Positions 55,305 to 64,000 of a DNA stretch of 64,000 bases are shown in pieces. Every line of letters begins with the position of its first letter. Position 1 is the stretch's first letter. The stretch lies in assembly GCF_016463975.1 (NCBI RefSeq), contig NZ_JAEMNX010000012.1:90605-154604 (forward strand). The letters run 5' to 3'. The translations under genes and the position numbers were made by a program. The stretch comes from Marinomonas transparens (lineage in GTDB: Bacteria > Pseudomonadota > Gammaproteobacteria > Pseudomonadales > Marinomonadaceae). A model generated the notes under the pieces. That model had not been told where the DNA came from. It saw nothing but the letters and a program-made list of their open reading frames with translations, and made no database searches.

Positions 55305-55903
55305 TGACGCCTTTTGTTAGCGAACATTATTTTGGCGACCTACTTGCTGGTGTTGATGAAGCGGGTAGAGGGCCATTGGCGGGTGAAGTGGTGGCTGCTG
55401 CGGTTATTTTAGACCCTAAGCGACCTATTGCAGGTCTTGCAGACTCCAAAAAGCTCAGTGAAAAGAAACGTGAATTACTGTTTGATGAAATAAAAGAAAA
55501 AGCACTAGCCTATGGCATTGCCAGTGCAAGCATTGAAGAAATTGATCAAATAAACATTCTTCATGCCAGCATGTTAGCCATGTCTAGAGCGGTTGAGTTA
55601 TTGCCGATTAAGCCTGAACATGTGTTGATTGATGGTAATCGTCTGCCACCCAATCTTCCTTGTCCTGCAGAGGCTGTGGTGAAAGGAGATGCTCGGCAAG
55701 CAGCGATTTCTGCTGCGTCTATTTTGGCCAAGGTGACTCGTGATAGAGACATTATAAAGAGCGCAGAAATATACCCAGAATATGGCTTTGAAAAGCACAA
55801 AGGTTACCCAACGGCCGCCCATCTAGAGGCGATCCGCCTTTATGGGATTACGCCCATTCATCGGCGTAGCTTTGGTCCAGTTAAAAAGATTGTAGAAGGA
55901 TAA
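55301..55903 (+). CDS. rnhB: Ribonuclease HII
   Basis: Removes ribonucleotides from DNA-RNA hybrids. Catalytic acidic residues lie in [25 protein letters not shown] and [26 protein letters not shown] is the conserved C-terminal block. 200 residues. It starts at an ATGATG overlapping lpxB and precedes dnaE by 4 bp. Confidence 0.95.
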   Translation: MMTPFVSEHYFGDLLAGVDEAGRGPLAGEVVAAAVILDPKRPIAGLADSKKLSEKKRELLFDEIKEKALAYGIASASIEEIDQINILHASMLAMSRAVELLPIKPEHVLIDGNRLPPNLPCPAEAVVKGDARQAAISAASILAKVTRDRDIIKSAEIYPEYGFEKHKGYPTAAHLEAIRLYGITPIHRRSFGPVKKIVEG

Positions 55904-55907
55904 TACC

Positions 55908-58900
55908 TTGTCCACACCGTTTGTACATTTACGTGTTCATACCGAATTCTCTTTGGTTGACGGCATAGTAAAGATTAAAGGCTTACTTGGTACGACCGAG
56001 CTCATGTCCATGCCTGCTGTTGCCATAACGGACGAAAATAACCTATGTGGTTTCGTGCGTTTTTATAAAGGCGCGATGGATAAAGGCATCAAGCCTATTT
56101 GTGGTGCGGATGTGGTGGTTGCGGAAGATGAGGAAACAGAATCTCGCTATCGTCTGACCTTGCTTGCCATGTCCAATCAAGGCTACAAAAACATCATAGA
56201 AGTCATTTCCAGAGGCTATCAACTTGGTCAGGTGGAAGGTCGTCCGATTGTGCAGCGTGAATGGATAGAAGACTGTAGCCAAGACGTGATTGCCTTATCG
56301 GGTGCCCAGTATGGCGACGTGGGGGTTCTATTAGCAAAGAACAAAACAGCAGAAGCCCGTCAGCGTTTATCCCATTGGATGTCGGTATTTCCTAATCGTT
56401 TTTATGTGGAATTGCAAAGAACCAGCCGTCCAGGAGAGGAAGACTTTATTCACGGGGTGGTGCCGCTTGCGACAGAACTCGCTTGTCCTGTTGTGGCGAC
56501 CAATGATGTACGTTTTTTAAAACGTGAAAACTTTGAAGCCCATGAAGCGCGAGTATGCATCCACGATGGTGTGACGCTAGACGATCCTAGGCGCCAGCGG
56601 CGCTATTCTGAAGAGCAGTATTTCAAGACGCCAGAAGAAATGGCTGCACTGTTTGAAGACATTCCAGAAGCCCTTGAGAACACAGTAGAAATCGCCAAGC
56701 GTTGTAATGTCGATGTATTGCTTGGCGAATACTTCCTACCAGATTATCCGGTACCAGAGGGTATGACGATGGAAGAATTTTTCAGCAAACTCTCCTTTGA
56801 TGGATTGAAAGAGCGTTTTGATTTTCTCACCAAAAAATATGGCGAGCGCATAGAAAAACGCCGCCAAGAATATTGGGACCGTTTGGATTTTGAATTAACC
56901 ATTATTAACCAAATGGGTTTCCCCGGTTACTTTTTAATCGTCATGGACTTTATCCAATGGGCCAAAGACAACGGCATACCTGTTGGCCCTGGACGAGGCT
57001 CGGGTGCCGGCTCTCTTGTGGCCTATGCACTTAAAATCACCGACCTTGACCCACTGGAATACGACCTTCTGTTTGAGCGATTCTTGAATCCAGAGCGGGT
57101 TTCCATGCCAGATTTTGACATTGATTTCTGTATGGATAATCGTGACCGAGTGATTGATTACGTATCACGAACCTATGGCCGCGATGCGGTTTCTCAGATC
57201 ATTACCTTTGGTGCCATGGCGGCAAAAGCCGTGGTGCGAGACGTTGCTCGGGTACAGGGTAAACCCTATAGTTTAGGTGATAAGTTATCCAAACTGATTC
57301 CCTTTGAAATCGGCATGACCCTGAAAAAAGCATTGGAAGAAGAGCCTGCCTTGCCTGAATTTTTGGCTGGCGATGAAGATGCGGCAGAAGTCATGGAAAT
57401 GGCGATTTCACTAGAAGGCGTGGTGCGTAACTTTGGTAAACACGCCGGTGGTGTGGTTATCGCGCCGACTAAGCTAACGGATTTCGCGCCGCTGTATTGT
57501 GAAGAAGACGGTTCGGGTCTGGTGACCCAATACGATAAAAACGATGTGGAAGAAGCCGGCCTAGTAAAGTTTGACTTCCTTGGTCTAAAAACGCTTACCG
57601 TGGTTGATTGGGCGGTCAAAAACATTGATACCATCAATGCCCTAGAGGGGAAGCCGCCCCTAGATATTTCGCTCATTGATCTGGAAGACAAATCTACCTA
57701 CGACCTACTAAAACGTGCAGAGACCACAGCGGTATTCCAGCTGGAATCCCGTGGTATGAAAGAGTTAATTAAAAAACTCTTGCCCTCCCGTTTTGAAGAT
57801 ATCATCGCCTTGGTGGCCTTATACCGCCCGGGGCCGCTTGGTTCCGGCATGGTGGACGACTTTATCAACCGTAAGCATGGCCGTGCAGAATTGGCCTTTC
57901 CCCATACCGACTATCAACACAATGACCTAATTCCCGTTTTAGAACCGACTTACGGCATCATCCTGTACCAAGAGCAAGTTATGCAGATTGCTCAGGTACT
58001 GGCTAAATTTTCTCTTGGTGGTGCTGACTTATTACGTCGAGCCATGGGTAAGAAGAAAGCCGAAGTCATGGCCGAACAGCGCCTAATCTTCATGGAGGGT
58101 GCGTTAAAGAATAATATCGATGGTGAGTTATCGGGTAATATTTTTGACCTGATGGAGAAGTTTGCTGGCTATGGTTTTAACAAATCCCACTCTGCGGCCT
58201 ACGCCTTGGTGTCTTATCAAACGGCTTGGTTGAAGAACCATTATCCTGCACCTTTCATGGCCGCGGTGTTATCTGCCGATATGCAGAATACCGATAAGAT
58301 AGTGATCTTCATTGAAGAATGTCGTTCGATGAAACTGGCGTTAGAACTGCCGAACGTGAATGAGTCGGTGTTCAAATTTACCGTGAACCGTGACGGTGCC
58401 ATTGTGTATGGCTTAGGTGCCATCAAGGGCGTTGGTGAAGGCCCGATTGAAGCCATTGTGGAAGCGCGTAAAGATGGGCCCTTTGAACACATCTTTGACT
58501 TCTGTCAGCGTGTTGGTCGCAAGGTAAACAAGCGTGTCATGGAAGCCTTGGTGCGTTCTGGTGCGTTCGATACCATAGGACCAAATCGAGCCACCTTGTT
58601 TGCTTGCATTGATGATGCTCTGAAACGGGCGGCTCAGGATGCCAAAAGCCAAGATGCTGGCATGATGGATTTGTTCGGCATCACGGTAGAAGAAAGTACA
58701 GAAGACGCTTATAAAGAAGTGGGGGTTCAACATGAATGGCCGCCTCGTCAGCGTCTAGATGGCGAGAAAGATACCCTAGGCCTGTATGTAACAGGCCACC
58801 CGATTGACGAATACGAAAAAGAAATTCGTCGTTTTGTGCGTTCTAAAATCGTCGATCTGCAACCCAAGCGTGGTGACACTCAGGTGATGGCTGGTCTGAT

Positions 58901-59384
58901 CGTTGACCTACGCATTACCAAGAGCAAGAGAGGCGGCAACATTGCCTTCGTTACCTTGGATGATCGCTCGGCGCGTATTGAAGTAACGGTTTTCCCAGAT
59001 AGTTACGAAGACTTCAAAAACGTCATTGTGAAAGATGAAGTAGTGGTGGTTGAAGGTGAAATCACGGTAGATGAATTCCGTGGTGGGCAAAAAGTCATTG
59101 CACGTAATATCTTGGACATTGCCCAAGCTCGCATTCGCTATGTGGAAGCCTTGCGCATTACATGGACATCAGAGTCGGTAACGCCAACGGAAATTCAAAC
59201 CCTTGCGAATCATATGGAGGCCTACCGAGGCGATGGCTGTGATGTGGTGATTGGTTTTGATACACCACAAGCCCATGGGGATATTCGCTTAGGAACAGGG
59301 TGGAAAATTCGCCCAGATGACGAATTAATTCACCAACTTCAGAAACATTACGGTAAACAAAATGTTCAGTTAGTGTATACTTAG
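55908..59384 (+). CDS. dnaE: DNA polymerase III alpha subunit
   Basis: Replicative polymerase. N-terminal PHP domain (FVHLRVHTEFSLVDG, ~1-280), polymerase core with catalytic aspartates in MPDFDIDFCMDNRD and the GPGRGSGAGSLVAYAL block, then helix-hairpin-helix, OB-fold (~1000-1070) and tau-binding C terminus. 1158 residues, close to E. coli (1160). The start is TTG (55908), with AAGGA upstream; the family begins at this residue. Confidence 0.95.
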   Translation: MSTPFVHLRVHTEFSLVDGIVKIKGLLGTTELMSMPAVAITDENNLCGFVRFYKGAMDKGIKPICGADVVVAEDEETESRYRLTLLAMSNQGYKNIIEVISRGYQLGQVEGRPIVQREWIEDCSQDVIALSGAQYGDVGVLLAKNKTAEARQRLSHWMSVFPNRFYVELQRTSRPGEEDFIHGVVPLATELACPVVATNDVRFLKRENFEAHEARVCIHDGVTLDDPRRQRRYSEEQYFKTPEEMAALFEDIPEALENTVEIAKRCNVDVLLGEYFLPDYPVPEGMTMEEFFSKLSFDGLKERFDFLTKKYGERIEKRRQEYWDRLDFELTIINQMGFPGYFLIVMDFIQWAKDNGIPVGPGRGSGAGSLVAYALKITDLDPLEYDLLFERFLNPERVSMPDFDIDFCMDNRDRVIDYVSRTYGRDAVSQIITFGAMAAKAVVRDVARVQGKPYSLGDKLSKLIPFEIGMTLKKALEEEPALPEFLAGDEDAAEVMEMAISLEGVVRNFGKHAGGVVIAPTKLTDFAPLYCEEDGSGLVTQYDKNDVEEAGLVKFDFLGLKTLTVVDWAVKNIDTINALEGKPPLDISLIDLEDKSTYDLLKRAETTAVFQLESRGMKELIKKLLPSRFEDIIALVALYRPGPLGSGMVDDFINRKHGRAELAFPHTDYQHNDLIPVLEPTYGIILYQEQVMQIAQVLAKFSLGGADLLRRAMGKKKAEVMAEQRLIFMEGALKNNIDGELSGNIFDLMEKFAGYGFNKSHSAAYALVSYQTAWLKNHYPAPFMAAVLSADMQNTDKIVIFIEECRSMKLALELPNVNESVFKFTVNRDGAIVYGLGAIKGVGEGPIEAIVEARKDGPFEHIFDFCQRVGRKVNKRVMEALVRSGAFDTIGPNRATLFACIDDALKRAAQDAKSQDAGMMDLFGITVEESTEDAYKEVGVQHEWPPRQRLDGEKDTLGLYVTGHPIDEYEKEIRRFVRSKIVDLQPKRGDTQVMAGLIVDLRITKSKRGGNIAFVTLDDRSARIEVTVFPDSYEDFKNVIVKDEVVVVEGEITVDEFRGGQKVIARNILDIAQARIRYVEALRITWTSESVTPTEIQTLANHMEAYRGDGCDVVIGFDTPQAHGDIRLGTGWKIRPDDELIHQLQKHYGKQNVQLVYT

Positions 59385-59510
59385 CCTCATTTAACGATTT
59401 CGTACAATGCGTACAATGGAATGTGGCGTAGCAATGCGCCAATAGAGCATAAGGCGGATAGCCTTTGGCTTTTGTATTTGATGACAACCAAAACAGCAGT
59501 GTAATTAAAC

Positions 59511-60458
59511 ATGAATCTAGATTATCTACCTTTTGAGCAGCCGATTGCTGAGCTTGAACAAAAAATTGAAGAATTACGCCTAGTAGGCAACGACAATGAG
59601 TTGAATATCAGTGATGAGATCAGCCGACTTGAAGATAAAAAAGTCGCGCTTACCCAAAGCCTATTTAGCAATTTGGGAGCATGGGAAGTTTCCCAATTAG
59701 CCCGTCATCCAAAACGTCCTTATACCCTAGATTACATTCAACATATTTTTACTGATTTTGAAGAAATGCATGGTGACCGTCACTACGCTGATGATCGTGC
59801 CATTGTTGGTGGTATTGCGCGCTTAGATGGCCGCCCAGTGATGGTCATTGGTCATCAAAAAGGTCGCGAAGTAAAAGAAAAAGTCCTGCGCAACTTTGGT
59901 ATGCCTCGTCCTGAAGGCTACCGTAAAGCCTTGCGTTTGATGGAAACTGCAGAACGTTTCAACATGCCAATCGTGACCCTTATCGACACTCCTGGGGCTT
60001 ATCCTGGTATTGGTGCGGAAGAACGTGGTCAAAGTGAAGCGATCGCCTTTAATCTAGCGGCCATGTCACGCTTAAAAACGCCGATCATTTCTACCGTTAT
60101 CGGTGAAGGGGGTTCTGGTGGTGCCTTAGCCATTGGCGTGTGTGACGAGCTAATGATGATGCAATACGGTACCTATTCCGTTATTTCTCCAGAAGGTTGT
60201 GCTTCGATCCTCTGGAAGAGCGCAGAAAAAGCGTCTGACGCGGCGAAAGCCATGGGCATTACTGCACAGCGTCTTAAAGAGCTTGGCCTAGTAGACACCA
60301 TTATCCAAGAACCAATGGGTGGCGCGCATATTGCCCATGAGCAAGCGGCTCACAGCCTAAAAGAAAATGTTCTCGCGGCATTGGATCGTATGGAAGCTTT
60401 AACGACAGAAGAGCTAATGGCTCGTCGCTATAATCGTTTGATGTCTTACGGTTTATAA
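59511..60458 (+). CDS. accA: Acetyl-CoA carboxylase carboxyltransferase alpha subunit
   Basis: With AccD forms the carboxyltransferase making malonyl-Co[23 protein letters not shown] at the start, then [39 protein letters not shown] and [16 protein letters not shown]. 315 residues. The 126-bp gap after dnaE holds a small TGGCGTA/TGCGCCA hairpin with a GCAA loop but no T-run. A terminator follows the stop. Confidence 0.96.
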   Translation: MNLDYLPFEQPIAELEQKIEELRLVGNDNELNISDEISRLEDKKVALTQSLFSNLGAWEVSQLARHPKRPYTLDYIQHIFTDFEEMHGDRHYADDRAIVGGIARLDGRPVMVIGHQKGREVKEKVLRNFGMPRPEGYRKALRLMETAERFNMPIVTLIDTPGAYPGIGAEERGQSEAIAFNLAAMSRLKTPIISTVIGEGGSGGALAIGVCDELMMMQYGTYSVISPEGCASILWKSAEKASDAAKAMGITAQRLKELGLVDTIIQEPMGGAHIAHEQAAHSLKENVLAALDRMEALTTEELMARRYNRLMSYGL

Positions 60459-60474
60459 TTTTTTTGCTACACTC

Positions 60475-60502
60475 AAAAGCCTCCTATTTAGGAGGCTTTT
60501 TT
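60475..60502 (+). terminator. Rho-independent terminator after accA, directly before tilS
   Basis: A 10-bp perfect stem (60475-60484 with 60491-60500), 6-nt loop, T-run. Only 13 bp separate it from the tilS ATG. Confidence 0.87.
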
Positions 60503-60515
60503 GTTTGAGACGACT

Positions 60516-61814
60516 ATGCGCCATTTAACCCTAAAACCACTGATTTCCTTATCGCCACTCAGTTTTAACCCTGAGTGGCTGAGCCAAGTATTTACGCAGG
60601 TAAATACTGTGTGGGTCGGCTTTAGTGGCGGTGTTGATTCCCATGTTTTGCTGTATGCCTTAGTGCAACAGCTTTCCCCTGAGCAAAAGCAAAAACTCGC
60701 TGCGATTCATATCCACCATGGCCTAAGTGCCAACGCCGATGGCTGGCTAAAACACTGTGAAGCAACTTGTCAAAGCCTTGATGTGCGCTTCGTTGCCGAG
60801 CGAGTACAGCTAGAGTCCCAAGCCTCTGTAGAAGACGCTGCCCGTAATGCGCGCTATCAAGCTTTCCAAAATGCCATGGGAGATCAGGATGTGATATTGC
60901 TGGCTCATCACGCGGGTGATCAAGCGGAAACCGTCTTGTTTCGATTACTACGAGGCACGGGCGGGAAAGGACTGGCTGGCATGCCACAACAAAGGTTGTT
61001 AGGGGAGGATGGCGCTCGCTTGATTCGCCCCCTGTTGGACGTATCAAAACAGCAAATAGAGGATTACGCTCGTCAGCAACAGCTTGACTGGATACAAGAC
61101 GAATCCAATAGTGACGAACGCTTTACCCGCAATTTTTTGCGCCAAAGTGTCGTACCGATACTCAAACCGCGTTTTCCTAAAATGGAGCAAAATATCGCTT
61201 CCAGCGCTCAGCGCATCGCCACTGACTACGCCATGTTATTTACATTTGCTAGTCAACAATTAGCGGAATGGACGAATGCATCGGGTGGTTTAGACTTGGC
61301 TTGTATCGCGGATAAAGCCTTGGATGAACGTCTTTTTTGGTTGCGATACTTTTTGCAAGGCAAAGGCATTTCATTACCCCATGTCCAGTTAGAAAGCATT
61401 GTAGAAATGTTTGCTGGTGGGGAAGACAGGCAACCCGAGTTCGTTTTTGCGACTGGGCGCATCATGCGTCACCAAAACGCCCTTTATCTATTGCCGGCAG
61501 AGCAAGCTGTTATCTTGGCTCCCTTGGTGTCAGGGGAAGTGCTAAAGCGATCCTTTGATGAAATTTGTCTTCATGGCAGTGATGACTGCGAACTCAAAGA
61601 GCGTCCCCAAGGCGCAACGCTACTTATGCCCAGCGGCAAGACTCGCAAGTTGAAGAAATGGCTTAACGATCAGCAAACTCCTAATTGGTGGCGAGAGCAT
61701 TTACCTTATGTGTTTCTTGGGGATGAGTTGATTGCCATAGGGACGCTTTGGCGTCACCCAAACTACGAGCATCTTCAAATTGAATGGCGACCAAGCGCTG
61801 AGCTACCGATTTAA
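60516..61814 (+). CDS. tilS: tRNA(Ile)-lysidine synthetase
   Basis: Modifies C34 of the CAU-anticodon tRNA-Ile to lysidine so it reads AUA. The PP-loop SGGVDSHVLLYAL binds ATP; HAGDQAETVLFRLLRGTGGKGLAGM is the TilS-specific block; TilS and TilS_C domains follow (KWLNDQQTPNWWREHLP near the end). 432 residues from the ATG at 60516, preferred over the TTG at 60501 that lies inside the terminator hairpin tail. accA-tilS order is conserved. Confidence 0.93.
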   Translation: MRHLTLKPLISLSPLSFNPEWLSQVFTQVNTVWVGFSGGVDSHVLLYALVQQLSPEQKQKLAAIHIHHGLSANADGWLKHCEATCQSLDVRFVAERVQLESQASVEDAARNARYQAFQNAMGDQDVILLAHHAGDQAETVLFRLLRGTGGKGLAGMPQQRLLGEDGARLIRPLLDVSKQQIEDYARQQQLDWIQDESNSDERFTRNFLRQSVVPILKPRFPKMEQNIASSAQRIATDYAMLFTFASQQLAEWTNASGGLDLACIADKALDERLFWLRYFLQGKGISLPHVQLESIVEMFAGGEDRQPEFVFATGRIMRHQNALYLLPAEQAVILAPLVSGEVLKRSFDEICLHGSDDCELKERPQGATLLMPSGKTRKLKKWLNDQQTPNWWREHLPYVFLGDELIAIGTLWRHPNYEHLQIEWRPSAELPI

Positions 61815-61858
61815 ATAGAGACGTCTCGTTTAGGTAGGTAGAAGCTGTATGGCTCTAT

Positions 61859-61919
61859 CAAACCAAGTGGCGTTTCCCTCGAAACTGCCGCCTACCTCGA
61901 TGAAACGCCACTCGGTTTG
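61859..61919. repeat. Palindromic repeat, copy 1 of 4
   Basis: Left arm 61859-61875 and right arm 61903-61919 are 17-bp inverted arms with one mismatch (core AAGTGGCGTTT / AAACGCCACT). The 27-nt interior has CCTCGAAACT and CGCCTACCTCG, shared by all copies. It lies 44 bp after tilS. The whole 609-bp gap 61815-62423 carries no gene other than these repeats. Confidence 0.85.
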
Positions 61920-61975
61920 AGTTTAGCTTAGCGCTTAATAGATTGGAGGGTAACGACAGTTCGCCGCTGAGCTGT

Positions 61976-62036
61976 CGAACCAAGTGGCGTTCTCCTCGAA
62001 ACTACCGCCTACCTCAGTGAAACGTCACTCGGTTCT
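61976..62036. repeat. Palindromic repeat, copy 2 of 4
   Basis: Inverted arms 61977-61991 and 62021-62035 of 15 bp with two mismatched positions, one of them a G-T wobble. Same interior pattern. It starts 117 bp after copy 1. Confidence 0.85.
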
Positions 62037-62083
62037 AATCTAGTTGGGTACTCAATAAGTCAGACAGTTAGCCGCAGGGTTGT

Positions 62084-62144
62084 CGAACCAAGTGACGTTT
62101 CCCTCGAAACTATCGCCTACCTCAGTGAAACGTCACTTAGTTCA
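62084..62144. repeat. Palindromic repeat, copy 3 of 4
   Basis: Inverted arms 62085-62100 and 62128-62143, 16 bp with one mismatch. The arms read AAGTGACGTTT / AAACGTCACTT: compared with copy 1 both sides have changed together (G-C to A-T), preserving pairing. It starts 108 bp after copy 2. Confidence 0.85.
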
Positions 62145-62171
62145 GCGCTTAATAAGGTGTGTTGAGCTTGT

Positions 62172-62233
62172 CGAACCAAGTGGCCTTCCCCTCGAAACTA
62201 TCGCCTACCTCGGTGAAACGCCACTCGGTTCGA
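62172..62233. repeat. Palindromic repeat, copy 4 of 4
   Basis: Inverted arms 62172-62187 and 62217-62232, 16 bp with two mismatches. Interior as in the other copies. It starts 88 bp after copy 3, so spacing between copies is not constant. It ends ~190 bp before the SpvB-like gene. Confidence 0.85.
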
Positions 62234-62423
62234 GTCTGTCTCAGTGTTCAAAATGCCGTTCATAAAGTTCGCTGTAGATAAACGATGATTTTTTTGCACT
62301 TTTCTTCCAATTACACAGAATTTCGATTACTTTTCTTGACCTTGCTTTACATAATGCTGTGTCGCTGATCACCATTTTGCCTTTGAGAAATAATCCTGTA
62401 GAAAACTATAAAAGGAATTAGCT

Positions 62424-64000
62424 GTGTTTAAGACAATCCCGTTGTATGTCTTCGTTTGTTTGCTTGGTTTTATCAATGTCTCCCACGCCGAAACCTTGGT
62501 CGGTAGCCTTTCCGGCGAAGCGGGTGTGTCTTCCAGTGGCGCGGCGACCTATCAAATTCCCATCGACGTGCCACCGGGCATTAATGGTTTACAACCTAAT
62601 CTAGCGCTGCGTTATAACAGTCAGCAAGGCAATGGTTTATTGGGCCTTGGCTGGCAACTGACGGGATTGTCCGAGATCACTCGCTGTGCAGCGAACCAAG
62701 CCCAAGACGGTTTTATAAAAGCGGTGGATTTTACTAACGATAGATTTTGTCTGGATGGCGAAAAGCTAAAAGTCGTTTCAGGCAGTTATGGTGCGGTTGG
62801 TGCGGAATACCGAACCGAAACCAATCCACAAGTAAAAATATTCACTTTTGACGGCGTTTCGGGCAATCCAGGTTCGTGGCAAGTTATTCAGCTTAATGGT
62901 CATGTTTTCACCTATGGGGATTCGAGCAACAGTAAGCTTTTAGCCAATGGCACTTATGCAGGCAAGACGGTGAAATGGGGCTTAGGCAGCATTCAAGATA
63001 GCTCGAACAACCAAGTCAATTATTCCTATATCAATGATCAGGCCAATGGTGGCTTAAGTGTCAGCAGCATTAGCTATAACGCTTATCGTGTGGACATGGC
63101 CTATGAAGGTCGCAGTGATGTTTCTACCAGTTATGAAGCGGGCTCTGTTTCTAAAATTACTCAGCGCTTAAGTAGTATTGCAATTAATACTACAAGTTAT
63201 GATTTTGATTATCAGGATGACAACTTTACTAATACTTCTATGTTGTTGGGGATAACTTATTGCAGTGATACAGAGTGTTACCCAAAAACAGTATTTGATT
63301 ATAATTCACAGGATTTGGCGGATGTTTCTGGTTTTACAAAAGCGAAAAGTGCTAATCATATCGGAGGGTGGGGAAACGGTAGACAATACCTGACCATGGA
63401 TGTTAATGGTGATGGCCTAATGGACATTGCGGAAATTTATAATTATGCAAGTGGAATGGCAGGAACCACGACATGGATAAGTGATGGTGCCGGCGGTTTC
63501 GCAAAAGCGAAAAGTGCTAATCATATCGGAGGGTGGGGAAACGGTAGACAATACCTGACCATGGATGTTAATGGTGATGGCCTAATGGACATTACCGAAG
63601 TTTATAATAATGGTGGAAGTGCAGCTACAACTACATGGGTAAGTGATGGTGCCGGCGGTTTTGCAAAAGCGAAAAGTGCTAATCATATTGGAGGGTGGGG
63701 AAACGGCAGACAATACCTGACCATGGATGTTAATGGTGATGGCCTAATGGACATTGCGGAAATTTATAGTTATGCAAGTGGAATGGCAGGAACCACGACA
63801 TGGATAAGTGATGGTGCCGGCGGTTTTGCAAAAGCGAAAAGTGCTAATCATATCGGAGGGTGGGGAAACGGTAGACAATACCTGACCATGGATGTTAATG
63901 GTGATGGCCTAATGGACATTACCGAAGTTTATAATAATGGTGGAAGTGCAGCTACAACTACATGGGTAAGTGATGGTGCCGGCGGTTTTGCAAAAGCGAA
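62424..64000 (+). CDS. Secreted SpvB/TcaC-like (Rhs/Tc-toxin-related) protein, 5' part
   Basis: The frame is open from GTG (62424) to the window edge: 525 residues seen, end not seen. AAAAGGA lies ~8 nt upstream. A Sec signal peptide (PLYVFVCLLGFINVSHA, cut before ETL) is followed by an SpvB N-terminal domain (~25-300) with SSGAATYQIPIDVPPGINGL, PNLALRYNSQQGNGLLGLGW and YGDSSNSKLLANGT. From residue 306 come tandem 54/55-residue repeats with DVNGDGLMD calcium-binding-like motifs (FG-GAP/VCBS type). Such proteins usually continue into YD/Rhs repeats forming a shell around a variable C-terminal toxin, but no toxin or immunity gene is in view, so that is inference. The signal peptide distinguishes it from cytoplasmic Tc-toxin subunits. 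Confidence 0.85.
   Translation, partial: MFKTIPLYVFVCLLGFINVSHAETLVGSLSGEAGVSSSGAATYQIPIDVPPGINGLQPNLALRYNSQQGNGLLGLGWQLTGLSEITRCAANQAQDGFIKAVDFTNDRFCLDGEKLKVVSGSYGAVGAEYRTETNPQVKIFTFDGVSGNPGSWQVIQLNGHVFTYGDSSNSKLLANGTYAGKTVKWGLGSIQDSSNNQVNYSYINDQANGGLSVSSISYNAYRVDMAYEGRSDVSTSYEAGSVSKITQRLSSIAINTTSYDFDYQDDNFTNTSMLLGITYCSDTECYPKTVFDYNSQDLADVSGFTKAKSANHIGGWGNGRQYLTMDVNGDGLMDIAEIYNYASGMAGTTTWISDGAGGFAKAKSANHIGGWGNGRQYLTMDVNGDGLMDITEVYNNGGSAATTTWVSDGAGGFAKAKSANHIGGWGNGRQYLTMDVNGDGLMDIAEIYSYASGMAGTTTWISDGAGGFAKAKSANHIGGWGNGRQYLTMDVNGDGLMDITEVYNNGGSAATTTWVSDGAGGFAKA
63342..64000 (+). repeat. Nested tandem repeat inside the SpvB-like gene
   Basis: Copies start at 63342, 63507, 63669, 63834 and 63996: periods 165, 162, 165, 162 bp (55, 54, 55, 54 codons). 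Two alternating types (IAEIYNYASGMAGTTTWISDG and ITEVYNNGGSAATTTWVSDG, shortened here) form a 327-bp double unit present at 63342-63668 and 63669-63995, the two differing at only a few bases. The fifth copy is cut by the window edge. The DxNGDGxxD motif begins at 63399, 63564, 63726 and 63891. Confidence 0.93.

Noticed and set aside
60622..61047. 141-codon open frame antisense to tilS
   Set aside because: Reverse-strand shadow over the conserved PP-loop region of tilS.
61859..62233. Palindromic repeats as integron attC sites
   Set aside because: The ends do not fit the RYYYAAC...GTTRRRY pattern, there are no gene cassettes between copies and no integrase in view.
61859..62233. Repeat cluster as a CRISPR array
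   Set aside because: Copies are diverged, 60 bp long, unevenly spaced, only four in number, and no cas gene is near.

Overview
The window looks like a chromosomal segment of a moderately AT-rich marine gammaproteobacterium, most likely an Oceanospirillales member near Marinomonas. That is an inference from the protein sequences and from blocks of Pseudomonas-type gene order; no rRNA or tRNA gene is present to anchor it. Coding density is high and most genes are core genes. The only clearly accessory part is the last ~2.2 kb.

Layout: (1) 1-4078: 3' end of an OmpW-type porin gene, an HD-fold protein whose HD doublet reads HG, and a leftward run of a small Rieske protein followed by modA-modB-modC (molybdate ABC importer). 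(2) 4308-9515: mrcB (PBP1b), whose best promoter lies so close to the ATG that the mRNA could be leaderless, then the divergent glycogen genes glgA and glgC. (3) 9775-16072: ribE (riboflavin synthase) and lepA-lepB-rnc-era-recO-acpS (translation, secretion, RNA processing, repair, ACP activation); pdxJ, common between recO and acpS in relatives, is missing. (4) 16039-24668: a GacS/BarA-type hybrid kinase with a small lipoprotein gene in front of it, then cysM, rlmD, relA and mazG, a Pseudomonas-like neighbourhood joining global regulation, stringent response and nucleotide clean-up. (5) 24745-32400: ppc, adk, tsaB, uppP, a small unknown gene, rsmJ, slyX, a membrane-anchored cold-shock-domain protein and tpx. 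(6) 32521-41391, leftward: map-glnD-dapC-dapD-yffB and dapE-two small genes-panD (lysine/peptidoglycan precursor synthesis, nitrogen sensing, pantothenate), with a small proline-rich lipoprotein gene inserted in the opposite direction. (7) 41536-61814, rightward: rpsB-tsf-pyrH-frr-uppS-cdsA-dxr-rseP-bamA-skp-lpxD-fabZ-lpxA-lpxB-rnhB-dnaE-accA-tilS, the conserved translation/outer-membrane biogenesis supercluster, with rho-independent hairpins after rpsB, tsf, frr, lpxA and accA. (8) 61815-64000: four copies of a ~62-bp imperfect palindrome in a ~400-bp non-coding stretch, then the first 525 codons of a secreted SpvB/TcaC-like (Rhs/Tc-toxin-related) protein containing near-identical nested tandem repeats with calcium-binding-like motifs.

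The large blocks fit together as an envelope-growth module: undecaprenyl phosphate synthesis and recycling (uppS, uppP), peptidoglycan (mrcB, dap genes), lipid A (lpxD/A/B, fabZ), outer-membrane protein assembly (bamA, skp), phospholipid (cdsA, accA) and the RseP stress protease, beside core translation genes. No CRISPR array, prophage, insertion sequence, tRNA or rRNA was seen. The most unusual material is the repeat-rich right end. The membrane-anchored cold-shock protein, the possible leaderless mrcB transcript and the HG variant of the HD protein are secondary points of interest.
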